Below, in pieces: positions 15,439-24,023 of a DNA stretch of 64,000 nt. The position numbers and the translations under genes were made by a program. Every line of letters starts with the position of its first letter. The first letter of the stretch is position 1. The stretch covers positions 16,633-80,632 of the forward strand of contig CAJTDE010000020.1 of NCBI GenBank assembly GCA_910574835.1. The letters run 5' to 3'. The notes below the pieces were generated by a model, which was given only the letters and a program-made list of their open reading frames with translations, was not told where the DNA came from and ran no database searches. The DNA is from Clostridia bacterium (GTDB lineage Bacteria; Bacillota; Clostridia; Lachnospirales; Lachnospiraceae).

Positions 15439-15514
15439 AGCAAAGCCTTCACAATCTTTCATCCTTCAGGCAAAGACACCGCTCCTCCTCAAAAACGAAA
15501 TCGATCACAAAAAA

Positions 15515-15554
15515 CCGCTCCTTCGCGGTATCTTATCATTCCACGAAGGAGCGG
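15515..15554 (-). terminator. Terminator of the first chemoreceptor gene
   Basis: CCGCTCCTTCG and CGAAGGAGCGG form a perfect 11-bp stem with an 18-base loop. On the minus strand TTTTTTG follows. It lies 28 bases beyond the receptor stop. Confidence 0.93.
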
Positions 15555-15581
15555 CTCTTCTTTTATAAGCAAAGCTGCTTT

Positions 15582-17438
15582 TTAATATTTACTGTTGTTA
15601 TCTCCCGTGTAATAAGAGCTGTAGCTCTCCTGGCTGGAAGAAGATGATGCGGAAACCACCGGATCGGGATCATAATCCACATCCATAGCTACTACCGGCT
15701 CCTCCTCATAAGAAACGGAGGAAGTAACCGCATCGGAGCGGAGTTTGAAGCGTCTTACCTGACTCTTCAGCATCTCTGCCTGGCTGGACAGCTCTTCGCT
15801 GGCTGCCGCACTCTGCTCTGCCGTAGCGGAGTTGGTCTGTACCACACTGGAGATCTGGTCGATTCCCTGGGTTACCTCCTGGATAGCATTGGACTGCTCC
15901 GTTGTAGCCTGTGTAATCTTATCCACAACATCTACTGCAACCTTGGTACTCTCCACGGTCATAACAAGGGCATTGGCCGTACTGTCGGCAATCTTCGTAC
16001 CATTCTCCACCGCATGGATGGATTCCTCAATCAGAGCCGTGGTATTCTTAGCGGCCTCCGCACTCTTGGAAGCCAGATTCCGTACCTCATCCGCCACAAC
16101 TGCGAAGCCCTTGCCGGCGCTTCCTGCACGTGCCGCCTCAACAGCCGCGTTCAGCGCAAGAATGTTGGTCTGGAATGCAATATCTTCAATGGTCTTAATA
16201 ATCTTGCCAATCTCGTTGGAACTCTGGCTGATCTCGGACATTGCCGTAATCATATCCTGCATTCTCTGGTTGGAGATAGTCAGCTCCTCGCCTGCCTTGC
16301 CGACCTGCTCGCTGGCAATCTGGGAGTTCTGGGCTGTCTGTACCACCTTCTGAGAAATCTCATTGATAGATGCCGCAAGCTGCTGAATAGAGCTTGCCTG
16401 CTCCGTAGCGCCCTGAGACAGAGCCTGTGCGCCGCTGGATACCTGATCCGATCCGCTTGCTACCTGATCGGAAGCCTCATTGATGCGGCTCAGTGTGGTG
16501 CTTAAATTGGAATTCATCTTCCGGATAGAAGACAGCAGGGGTGCAAAATCACCTACGTAGTACTCTTCCGCCGTTGTGCGGACATTGAAATTACCCTTGG
16601 CCATCTCAGCCATCAGACGGTTCAAGTCCGTAATCATAGCATCCAGACCCTTAAAGGTTACTTTGAAATTGTCCACCAAAACGCCGATCTCATCCTTCCC
16701 CGTATAAGTCAGATCATTCTTAACAAGGCCCTTGGAGAGATTCTGAGCTGCCTCCTCCACCTCTGCGATAGGTCTTACGATGGAAGCTGTTACCTTAATG
16801 CAGATAACGAATGCAAAAATCACTGCCACCACCAGCAGGGCGACAACGATTATCATATCCTGATTCGTGGACTTCACACTTTCATCCAGTGTCTCGTCCT
16901 GAAGAGCTGCCGTGGCATCATCAAGAACCATAGCCTGCGCAACCAGTGCATCCAGAGTCGGTGTACACTCCTCCACCAGAATCCGCTCGGACTCTGTCAT
17001 TCCGGTAGTATTGGAATTGCCTGCTGCCGCCTCAGCTCTCAGGCTTTCCTCTACTCTTCCGCCAATAGCAATCCACTGCTCCATCAACGTAGAATATGTA
17101 TTGACCTCGCCCGCATCCAGAATATTCATCGCTTTCAATTCCTCAATATCGGAACGGATGGATACAATCAACTCATCTACACGCTTTGCATTGCTCTCCA
17201 AGGTTGCGTTGTCCTTTGAAATCGCCATATCACGCAAATACCGGGCCGCCGTGTTGGTGCTCATACGGCTGTTGCGTACCAGACTTCTGGCTGTCATGGC
17301 ACCGTTCGAAAAGTCATGAAGATTCTGGTTGGCTGCATTCAGCTTTGAAATTGCGGTTATTGAAATAATAACCGTCAATACCAGAACAACCGCATAACTT
17401 ACCAATAATCTGCTTCTGATTTTCAAGTTCTTTAACAT
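15582..17438 (-). CDS. Methyl-accepting chemotaxis protein (chemoreceptor 1)
   Basis: 618 residues. It has an N-terminal membrane segment (about 9-30), an extracytoplasmic four-helix-bundle sensor, a second membrane segment (about 192-212), HAMP (about 213-265), then the long methyl-accepting signalling hairpin. The conserved tip is [19 protein letters not shown] (about residue 420). After the signalling domain the C-terminus has an acidic, Ser-rich tail of about 50 residues (DVDYDPDPVV, SASSSSSQ). It passes ligand signals to CheA/CheW. It is followed by a terminator and preceded 100 bases away by a second receptor with a nearly identical signalling domain. Confidence 0.96.
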   Translation of the reverse strand: MLKNLKIRSRLLVSYAVVLVLTVIISITAISKLNAANQNLHDFSNGAMTARSLVRNSRMSTNTAARYLRDMAISKDNATLESNAKRVDELIVSIRSDIEELKAMNILDAGEVNTYSTLMEQWIAIGGRVEESLRAEAAAGNSNTTGMTESERILVEECTPTLDALVAQAMVLDDATAALQDETLDESVKSTNQDMIIVVALLVVAVIFAFVICIKVTASIVRPIAEVEEAAQNLSKGLVKNDLTYTGKDEIGVLVDNFKVTFKGLDAMITDLNRLMAEMAKGNFNVRTTAEEYYVGDFAPLLSSIRKMNSNLSTTLSRINEASDQVASGSDQVSSGAQALSQGATEQASSIQQLAASINEISQKVVQTAQNSQIASEQVGKAGEELTISNQRMQDMITAMSEISQSSNEIGKIIKTIEDIAFQTNILALNAAVEAARAGSAGKGFAVVADEVRNLASKSAEAAKNTTALIEESIHAVENGTKIADSTANALVMTVESTKVAVDVVDKITQATTEQSNAIQEVTQGIDQISSVVQTNSATAEQSAAASEELSSQAEMLKSQVRRFKLRSDAVTSSVSYEEEPVVAMDVDYDPDPVVSASSSSSQESYSSYYTGDNNSKY

Positions 17439-17538
17439 GTCTTTCCCCTTCTTTTCCTCTTTATTGTGCAGTATTCAACACTCTTCCTTATCATACTGCG
17501 AATTTACTTTCTTGTCCACAGAAAACAAATATTTTTTA

Positions 17539-19209
17539 TTAATCTCTTCTCAAGGTAAACCGGCCTGTAAGCTCCTTGAGCATCTGAGACTGGCTGGACA
17601 GCTCCTCGCTTGCCGCCGCGCTCTCCTGGGCCGTTGCGGAGTTGGTCTGTACCACGCTGGAAATCTGGTCCATACCCTGGGTAATCTCCTGGATGGAATT
17701 GGCCTGATTCTCCGCCGCACGGGTAATCTTTTCCACCAGTTCCACCGCATTCTTGGTGCTCTCCACCGTAGACAGCAGAGCCTCCGCCGTACTGCCCGCG
17801 ATCTTCGTCCCATTGTCCACCGCCTGCATGGAGCCTTCGATCAGATGGGTCGTATTCTGTGCCGCCTCCGCACTCTTGGAAGCCAGATTCCGCACCTCAT
17901 CGGCCACAACCGCAAAGCCCTTGCCGGCGCTGCCTGCCCTTGCCGCTTCTACGGCCGCATTCAGAGCCAGGATATTCGTCTGGAATGCAATGTCCTCGAT
18001 GGTCTTGATAATCTTGCCAATCTCGCCGGAACGGTCGCTGATTTCGGACATAGCCGCGATCATCTCCTCCATCTTCTGATTGGAAATCTGAAGATCCGCT
18101 CCCGCATTCTCCACCTGCTCGCTTGCCTTCTTTGCATTCTCGGAGGTCTGCTTTACCTGACTGGAAATATCATTGATGGACGCTGCCAGCTGTTCCACCG
18201 CACTTGCCTGCTCCGTTGCACCCTGGGAAAGTCCCTGCGCGCCGCTGGATACCTGATCGGAACCGCTTGCCACCTGATCGCTGGCGTCATTGATCCGAAG
18301 GAGGGTTGTACTCAGATATTTATTCATCTCGCGGATAGAGCCCAGAATCGCCTGGAAATCACCTACATAGTAATTCTCCGCTCTGGTGCGGATATCCAGG
18401 TTGCCCTTGGCCATCTCGTTCATCAGATAAGAGATATCCTGAATCACCGCCGAGAGCACCTCGCTGGTCTTGCGGAAGCTGTCGGCCAGCGTACCAAGCT
18501 CATCCCTGGATTCATATGTAACGTGACTTTGAATATTTCCGTTGGAAATAGCCTGCGCCGTCTTCTCCAGCTCATAGATAGGCCGGGTCAGCCCCTTAAT
18601 GAGAACTGCCATAATTCCAACTGCAATGAGAACTGCCACAATTAACAAAGCCAAAAGAAACAGAGACGCATTGTTTGTAGTTCTGTTGACGGATTTGCTC
18701 ATATCCTCAGCCGACACATTGGCTTCCCTGTAGATTGCCTCCGCCGCCGCGGAACTCTGGTCAAAAATCTCAGAAAAATCTCCTGTGAGCAGTTCCCGGG
18801 CTTCCTCCCAGTTGCCGGCCTCCATCAGTCCTAAGATCTCCCCGATAAGAGCCTGGGCCTCGCCGCTGTCATCCAGAAGCTTCTGTACGGAACCGCCGGC
18901 AGTTCCGGAAATCTCCTGAAGCTTGTTGAGTCCTGCCACAACTTCCGTAGCGCTTTCATTGATGCGATCCGCATATTTAGCCAGATCCTCTTCTACCAGG
19001 GCCGCATTTAAGCTTCCCCAGACATTGTACATCTTCTCGGCAACACTCATGCCTTCCGTGGCCGCCACAAAGGGACCCTCGTACATCTGATGTGATTTAT
19101 CTCCGATTGAGCGCAAAGCCGTTATGGAAAGTATCACCAGGGCGACGCTGAGCACCAGAATCGTTCCAAAGGAAACAATCAGCTTTTGTGAAATCTTTAA
19201 ATTCTTCAT
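17539..19209 (-). CDS. Methyl-accepting chemotaxis protein (chemoreceptor 2)
   Basis: 556 residues with the same architecture as its neighbour: membrane segment (about 9-30), four-helix-bundle sensor, membrane segment (about 187-208), HAMP and signalling hairpin with the tip [19 protein letters not shown]. The sensor domains of the two receptors differ strongly while the signalling halves are close to identical. This suggests duplication with divergence of ligand specificity, or exchange of sensor modules. It ends shortly after the signalling domain, without the Ser-rich tail. Its start lies three bases after the stop of a nucleotidyltransferase-like gene, so the two are probably one transcript. 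Confidence 0.96.
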   Translation of the reverse strand: MKNLKISQKLIVSFGTILVLSVALVILSITALRSIGDKSHQMYEGPFVAATEGMSVAEKMYNVWGSLNAALVEEDLAKYADRINESATEVVAGLNKLQEISGTAGGSVQKLLDDSGEAQALIGEILGLMEAGNWEEARELLTGDFSEIFDQSSAAAEAIYREANVSAEDMSKSVNRTTNNASLFLLALLIVAVLIAVGIMAVLIKGLTRPIYELEKTAQAISNGNIQSHVTYESRDELGTLADSFRKTSEVLSAVIQDISYLMNEMAKGNLDIRTRAENYYVGDFQAILGSIREMNKYLSTTLLRINDASDQVASGSDQVSSGAQGLSQGATEQASAVEQLAASINDISSQVKQTSENAKKASEQVENAGADLQISNQKMEEMIAAMSEISDRSGEIGKIIKTIEDIAFQTNILALNAAVEAARAGSAGKGFAVVADEVRNLASKSAEAAQNTTHLIEGSMQAVDNGTKIAGSTAEALLSTVESTKNAVELVEKITRAAENQANSIQEITQGMDQISSVVQTNSATAQESAAASEELSSQSQMLKELTGRFTLRRD

Positions 19210-19212
19210 CTC

Positions 19213-20436
19213 TTACTCCATTCTTATATTATTTTCATTTTCTTCCTGTGAATCCGGCGGCGTATCCGCGGGGCTTTTCTTTCGTTTCAGCTTTTCTTTG
19301 AGCTGCTCCCGCTTTTTTGCAAAAAGCTGCTTCATCTTGGAAAACCAGATTCTCCACAGCCGAAGCAGGCAGCAAGGCAAATACAGCCATGAGAATTTTT
19401 TCAGAACCGGAAACATCCCTGCCATATAATCCTTAGGAGGAAACAGGGCTTCCTTTTCCCGATTCATCCACTCTCTTCGCCGGTCTCTTTTATAAAAATC
19501 CGCCACATCCTGTAGCAGCGGAAGAATTTTTCCGCTTAACTGTCTCCCCTGTTCCCCTCTGGAGAGAATGTAAGCCTCCATAGCATTGTAGATCTCCATC
19601 TCGTCACTGATTCCGTTTTGAAACCAGATATCGCCCAGCTTTAAAAGCCGCTCCGAAAATTCCAAAATCTTATACCGTTTGAGAACTTTGTCCACATAAG
19701 GCCAGTTCAGTTCTTCCTTGTGGGCCTTTTCATACAGCCAGAAGTCCAGCACGGTCCGAACCGTTGCCCGGCCAAGGGCATAGTCATTGGCCGCCTTGCC
19801 TGCCATATAAAGGTAGGCTTCCTCCTTATCAAAGCACCGGAGATAACGGTAGCCTTTTTTCTTGGAATACATGCGCACCGGTGAATCAAAGTAGCGCTCC
19901 ATCTTTTCATTGACAAACTTTATTTTATCATAAAACTTCACATAGACGCCTGGTATTTTATAGTATAAAATTCCTTCGTCCTCCCGGTTCTCCTGCGGCT
20001 CGTAATCCATACTGCGCATAATGGTGTCAATACGTACCAGATCCCCTTTGGAAACTAAAATATGGATAGCATCCATTCTGCGCATCTCCTTCTGGGGGTA
20101 AAGCTCCCTCAGGCCGGTGCCCTCCAGAATGAGAAAATGTATCTTCTTGCGCTCCAGCTGCCAGTGCAGCACCTCCTCCGCACTTTGATAGCCGGGTACG
20201 TTTTTCAACTCCCTCTGATAGCTCTCATAGAACAGGCCCTTGATTTCCTTGTCCATCTCTGAACTTAAACCCAGGATGCCGAGCCAGCACAGATTCGCTA
20301 CCTGATTGGTATCCGCCAGCCGGTAGATGGTCCTCCAGGGCATCAGACTGCCGGACATGACAGGAACCTTCTTCTGATTCATGACCGCCGATACCAGCAA
20401 AAGCAGATACCGGCGATCCTGCTGCAATACGTTCAT
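19213..20436 (-). CDS. Putative nucleotidyltransferase-family protein
   Basis: A 407-residue protein resembling the uncharacterised nucleotidyltransferase family often found in polysaccharide clusters. Landmarks are LQDRRYLLLLVSAV-like start region, KKIHFLILEGTGLRELYP, then RRMDAIHILV, where a GS...DxD-type core would be expected (RMDAIHILV keeps one Asp). C-terminal membrane-near basic and aromatic residues (LYLPCCLLRLWRIWFSK) and a Lys-rich tail follow. The ATG at 20436 follows GAGAGG; a TTG at 20439 is also possible. It is coupled to chemoreceptor 2 with a three-base gap. The molecular role is uncertain, and whether the active site is intact cannot be judged by eye. Confidence 0.7.
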   Translation of the reverse strand: MNVLQQDRRYLLLLVSAVMNQKKVPVMSGSLMPWRTIYRLADTNQVANLCWLGILGLSSEMDKEIKGLFYESYQRELKNVPGYQSAEEVLHWQLERKKIHFLILEGTGLRELYPQKEMRRMDAIHILVSKGDLVRIDTIMRSMDYEPQENREDEGILYYKIPGVYVKFYDKIKFVNEKMERYFDSPVRMYSKKKGYRYLRCFDKEEAYLYMAGKAANDYALGRATVRTVLDFWLYEKAHKEELNWPYVDKVLKRYKILEFSERLLKLGDIWFQNGISDEMEIYNAMEAYILSRGEQGRQLSGKILPLLQDVADFYKRDRRREWMNREKEALFPPKDYMAGMFPVLKKFSWLYLPCCLLRLWRIWFSKMKQLFAKKREQLKEKLKRKKSPADTPPDSQEENENNIRME

Positions 20437-20541
20437 CAAAGGAACCTCTCTCTTCCTATTAAAGAATTCCCCTCACAAAAATATTTCCCCTCGTGAAGCG
20501 TTTTCCCGTGCCCCTCGCCTTACAATTCGGGACACAAGAAG

Positions 20542-20564
20542 AAGGGCCGCCTTACTCGGCCCTT
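20542..20564 (-). terminator. Terminator of the FliD-like gene
   Basis: AAGGGCCG pairs with CGGCCCTT, loop of 7, followed on the minus strand by CTTCTTGTG. It lies a few bases beyond the stop at 20570. Confidence 0.75.
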
Positions 20565-20569
20565 TTCTC

Positions 20570-21871
20570 TTATACGAAATAATCCATCATCAGCCCAAGG
20601 GCCATATAATTACTCATATTATAAGCGCCTGCTTTGGAAAACGTATTCAAAAAATGATAGCCGTCCGTGTTCTGGCTGCTCTCCGCCTGCCGCACACTGT
20701 TCTGCACCAGTCCGGCGGAATTGGCCCGAAGCCCGGCGCTTCCTCTGTCAAAGGCTGCCTGCGCAATGCCGTTCCTGCCGGAAATCACATCCCGCACCAG
20801 ATCCTCGTCCTTCTCCAGATTCTTCGTAAGCTTCTCCTTATCAAAGGAAAGGGTTCCGTCCTTATTGGCGGTAATTCCCGCCATCTCAAGAGACTGCTCG
20901 GAGCCTAAGCTTCTCACCATATTCCGAAGCTGCCGGCTGACCTCCGATCCCTGACCCGCATTGTTCCGCAGGAAATCCACCGCTTTGTTGTAATTATTCA
21001 CCAAATCTTCCACACCGGAGATCAGCCGCTCACTGTCCTCCTGAGGCTCAATATCCGCCTTACCTTCCTTCTTAAGCGTAGCCTGAATCCTTCCCATATC
21101 CAGAGAAATCTCATTGGAGGAGGAAACATAATTGCGGCTTGCGCCGTTCTCCGTAACGGAGTACTTTGCATTCTGAGCCTCCTGCGCCGTCTCGCTCAAG
21201 CCCTTGGCAATCCCGGTGTCGCCGTTTACCTGAAAGGTATTGCCCTCCCCGGTCTTTGTCCCTGTAATCTGAAGAGACGCCTCCCCGTCCTTCACCACCA
21301 CATTCGCCTGTACACCGCTCTTGGCCCGGTTGATCTGACTGGCCGCCTCCTCAAGCATCTCCTGGTTCGTCCTCAATCCGCCGCCCTTCTTCCGGGCATC
21401 CACCTGCACAAACACACCGGACACGCCGCCGGAAGCGCTCTTGGACCGGATACTGAAATTCATACCGGAGGAAGCCTTCGCCTTTGCATTCACGCCCGCG
21501 CTCTGATTCATCTGAGCTTTCGCCACCTGGCTCACATTAACGGAAAGCTTCTGTCCGTATCCGCTGCCGAAACGCTCCTTAGCCGACAGCACACTGTTAT
21601 CGGAGCTGCCGAGCTTTTTCGCATTCGCCGCACCGGAGGAATTTGATCCCCGCAGAGAGTTTGCGGACTGCATCAGATCCGTCATCTTACTATTATAATT
21701 CTTGAGGAAATTCAGACTGGAATCCTTGTACGTCCGGTTCACACGCTGCACCGGAGACACAGCCTGACGATTTGAATGATAATTATTCAGCGCCTGCTGC
21801 AGCCGAAGCTGATTGATGGAGGATGTGTAATTCATATAACTCATAGATGAACCAATCCTGCCAACTGCCAT
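20570..21871 (-). CDS. FliD-like flagellar filament-cap related protein
   Basis: A 433-residue protein of the flagellar hook-associated type. The N-terminal part (about 10-110) and the last 60 residues are helical and rich in Ser, Asn and Gln. The middle has motifs typical of FliD: ASQINRAKSGVQANVVVKDG followed by SLQITGTKTGEGNTF, and near the end GITANKDGTLSFDKEKL with VEDLVNNYNKAVDFL. It lacks the N-terminal start of true FliD (SISSLSG...GLDRDELI) seen at 24024-26444, so it looks like a paralogue with a partner or cap-like role. The ATG at 21871 lies eight bases after AAAGGGGG; an ATG at 21877 is too close. A CCGATAT box about 160 bases upstream suggests sigma-28 control. Confidence 0.78.
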   Translation of the reverse strand: MAVGRIGSSMSYMNYTSSINQLRLQQALNNYHSNRQAVSPVQRVNRTYKDSSLNFLKNYNSKMTDLMQSANSLRGSNSSGAANAKKLGSSDNSVLSAKERFGSGYGQKLSVNVSQVAKAQMNQSAGVNAKAKASSGMNFSIRSKSASGGVSGVFVQVDARKKGGGLRTNQEMLEEAASQINRAKSGVQANVVVKDGEASLQITGTKTGEGNTFQVNGDTGIAKGLSETAQEAQNAKYSVTENGASRNYVSSSNEISLDMGRIQATLKKEGKADIEPQEDSERLISGVEDLVNNYNKAVDFLRNNAGQGSEVSRQLRNMVRSLGSEQSLEMAGITANKDGTLSFDKEKLTKNLEKDEDLVRDVISGRNGIAQAAFDRGSAGLRANSAGLVQNSVRQAESSQNTDGYHFLNTFSKAGAYNMSNYMALGLMMDYFV

Positions 21872-22033
21872 ATCCATTGCCCCCTTTCGAATCTATCTTT
21901 AAGAGTAACAGTTCCAGCAACCGAACCGTCACCTTTAAAAACATTTCCGATTCATTTTAAAGATACCAATTGCCAGTGTAAAATCTGCCCTTTAACTGCG
22001 GACAGAATAGTACGCTGGTTACTCTTATATTAT

Positions 22034-22060
22034 ATATCGGTTCATTACAAAGATAAATAA
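22034..22060 (-). promoter_or_regulatory. Sigma-28-like promoter of the FliD-like gene
   Basis: TTAT, 15-bp spacer and ACCGATAT on the minus strand (-10 at 22041-22034). Seven of eight -10 bases match GCCGATAT; the -35 is weak. The 200-base gap also holds GAGTAACAG/...GGTTACTC arms (about 21903 and 22016), a possible leader hairpin. Confidence 0.5.
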
Positions 22061-22079
22061 CAAAAAACAAGAAAAATCT

Positions 22080-22832
22080 TTATAATTTTTCAGATTTTCT
22101 TTCCCGAAGCTGCCGAACACGCCGTTCCTCAAAAATATCCAGAGCTTTGGAGCTGTAACCTGCATTCTTTTCATCCGACACAAGCATCCCCTCTACCAGA
22201 GTCAGCACCCTTTTGCGCATAATATTCACCAGCTCCACCGAATGACTGCTGACAATCACCGTAATTCCCTGATGATTCACATCATTAATCAAATTCATCA
22301 TATCCCAGGCCGCATCCGGGTCCAGATTAGCCGTAGGCTCATCCGCCAAAAGAATCTCCGGCCCCGTCACCAAGGCCCGCGCCAGCAGCACCCGGGCCTC
22401 CTCCCCCACCGACAGCTCCTGCGGAAACGCCTTCACCTTATGGGCCATCCCCACCCGTCCAAGAGCCTCCGCAATCCGTCTTTTACTCTCTCTCCGGGAA
22501 AACCCACAGGACCGCATCACCAAAAAAAGATTCTCATACACATCCCGATCCCGCAGACACCGCATATCCGCCTGCATAATCCCGAATTTTCTCCGAAAAA
22601 AAGGAATCTCTCGCCTCTTCAAAGCACTGATATCCTTCTCATCCACAAAAATCTTCCCCCCAGTCGCCTCCTCCTGCCTGCTGAGAAGCTTAAGAACACT
22701 CGACTTCCCCACCCCGCTCTTCCCGATCAGAAAAACAAACTCCCCTTTCTCCACCCGAAAAGAAATATCCTCCAACACCAGATCATCCGGCTCAAAAATC
22801 TTCGTAACACGATCAAACACAATCTGGGCCAT
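22080..22832 (-). CDS. FtsE-like ABC ATPase without an adjacent permease
   Basis: 250 residues. Walker A is GKSGVGKSSVLKLL (about 37-50) and Walker B is EILLADEPTANLD, followed by SSHSVELV in the switch position. The signature motif reads LSVGEEARVLLARAL, where LSGGQ/LSGGE is normal, so the second Gly is replaced by Val and the following residues are unusual. In FtsE the protein pairs with FtsX to regulate cell-wall hydrolases, but no FtsX gene is nearby. It lies between flagellar genes and a 216-bp inverted repeat. It may serve a distant FtsX or have another role. Confidence 0.8.
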   Translation of the reverse strand: MAQIVFDRVTKIFEPDDLVLEDISFRVEKGEFVFLIGKSGVGKSSVLKLLSRQEEATGGKIFVDEKDISALKRREIPFFRRKFGIMQADMRCLRDRDVYENLFLVMRSCGFSRRESKRRIAEALGRVGMAHKVKAFPQELSVGEEARVLLARALVTGPEILLADEPTANLDPDAAWDMMNLINDVNHQGITVIVSSHSVELVNIMRKRVLTLVEGMLVSDEKNAGYSSKALDIFEERRVRQLRERKSEKL

Positions 22833-22871
22833 AACATCCCCCCATTCTTCCCATTCTCAACAACCTCCCCC

Positions 22872-23087
22872 GAGGGGCTGCCGCAAAATAAGCCGGCAGG
22901 CTTTTCCTATATCCGGTGTCCGGCTGTTCGCATACAGGGTGTCTGATATGGACGGACATAGCCTCAAAACCAAACCACTCCCACCCCGCTACAAGGGCAA
23001 TGTCCGTACAGAGCAGACATCCTGTACGCGAACCGTCCGAACACTGGATATGGAAATGACTGCCGGCTTATTTTGCGGCAGCCCCTC
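22872..23087. repeat. 216-bp near-perfect inverted repeat with 28-bp perfect ends
   Basis: The left end (22872-22899) and right end (23060-23087) are exact reverse complements over 28 bases. Each end is itself a REP-like palindrome (CTGCCG...CGGCAG around CAAAATAAGC). The two arms continue to pair with few mismatches through TATCCGGTGTCCG, GTTCGCATACAGG, GTGTCTG and ACGGACAT, leaving a loop of about 35 bases. It occupies the 333-base gap 22833-23165 and contains no credible gene. The ends match the single palindromes at 3913 and 9224. Confidence 0.93.
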
Positions 23088-23165
23088 CCACCACCTAAAT
23101 CTTACAATACAACACAAAAAAAAGAAAGGGCAAATTTACATTCACCCTTTCCCAAAGAACCCCGA

Positions 23166-23570
23166 TTACTTCTGATAAAACGAATCCTTCCCAGCCAGCT
23201 TCACGCTGACCACCCGATCCACTTCCCTAATCTTCTCCAGGTTCCTCCGAATATTATTCCCTATCTCCCCGATCTTCTTTTCTTCAAAGGAGGCTTCCTT
23301 CGCAGCTTCCCGTTCTCCCTTAAGCAGAGCCAGAATACCCCCGCGCTCCAAAGGCCCGGCACATTCCAGAAGCATATAAATCTTCTCTTCGCTCTCCGAA
23401 AGGTGATCAATCTCCTCCTGGCGCATCCCCAGTAACATCTGAGCCGCCACCCGGTCATCCCTTGACAGGGCATCCGCAATCTCCTTTGTCACACGAAACA
23501 CTTCATTTACCGCTCCATAGCGCCTATGCATCTGCTTAAGAAGCTCCGTCCACAATTCCTGTTCTGCCAT
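23166..23570 (-). CDS. FlgN/FliT-like flagellar chaperone candidate
   Basis: A 134-residue, all-helical, charged protein (LWTELLKQMHRRYGAVNEVF at the start; REAAKEASFEEKKIGEIG near the middle). It has no membrane segment or signal. It starts 14 bases after the fliS stop, in the position where FliT or FlgN-type export chaperones are usually encoded. The sequence is too diverse in this family for a firm call by eye. Confidence 0.6.
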   Translation of the reverse strand: MAEQELWTELLKQMHRRYGAVNEVFRVTKEIADALSRDDRVAAQMLLGMRQEEIDHLSESEEKIYMLLECAGPLERGGILALLKGEREAAKEASFEEKKIGEIGNNIRRNLEKIREVDRVVSVKLAGKDSFYQK

Positions 23571-23583
23571 TCTTTTTGTCCTC

Positions 23584-23955
23584 TCAATTATTGAGCATTC
23601 TGCTGGCTTCCCGAAACGCCTCCCGAAGCTCCTCCACCAGCTCTTTCAGTTCCGCAATCACCTTAGGGTTCCTGCCTGCACTGATGCGGGACAGCTCATA
23701 AATGAAGAAGTCATACATCACGCTTAATTCTCTGCTGATGGCATAGCTCCTGTTCAGAGTTGCCTTCAAATACTGCACAATCTCTCTGGAACGGGTTACG
23801 GACTGTTCAAACAGTTCTTCATCCTTTACCTCCAATGCCAATTCCGCCCTGGTAAGCCGTTTTACCAGCTCGTCAAACAGGAGAAGGAGCATCTCGCTGG
23901 CCGTCATCGTGTTGACGGACTGGGTTTTATACTGTTGATAACCGTTCGCATTCAT
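23584..23955 (-). CDS. fliS: Flagellar export chaperone FliS
   Basis: 123 residues with the FliS pattern: GYQQYKTQSVNTMTASEMLL at the N-terminus, LFDELVKRLTRAE, then MYDFFIYEL in the C-terminal half. FliS binds flagellin in the cytoplasm and keeps it from polymerising before export. The ATG at 23955 is preferred over a GTG at 23958; the ribosome binding site is weak. It follows fliD by 68 bases, the usual fliD-fliS order. Confidence 0.95.
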   Translation of the reverse strand: MNANGYQQYKTQSVNTMTASEMLLLLFDELVKRLTRAELALEVKDEELFEQSVTRSREIVQYLKATLNRSYAISRELSVMYDFFIYELSRISAGRNPKVIAELKELVEELREAFREASRMLNN

Positions 23956-24023
23956 CACTGTTTCACTTCTTACCCTTTCTTTGCTCCACTCTCAAGGAAT
24001 GAAACGTCTTATGGTATGCCGCA

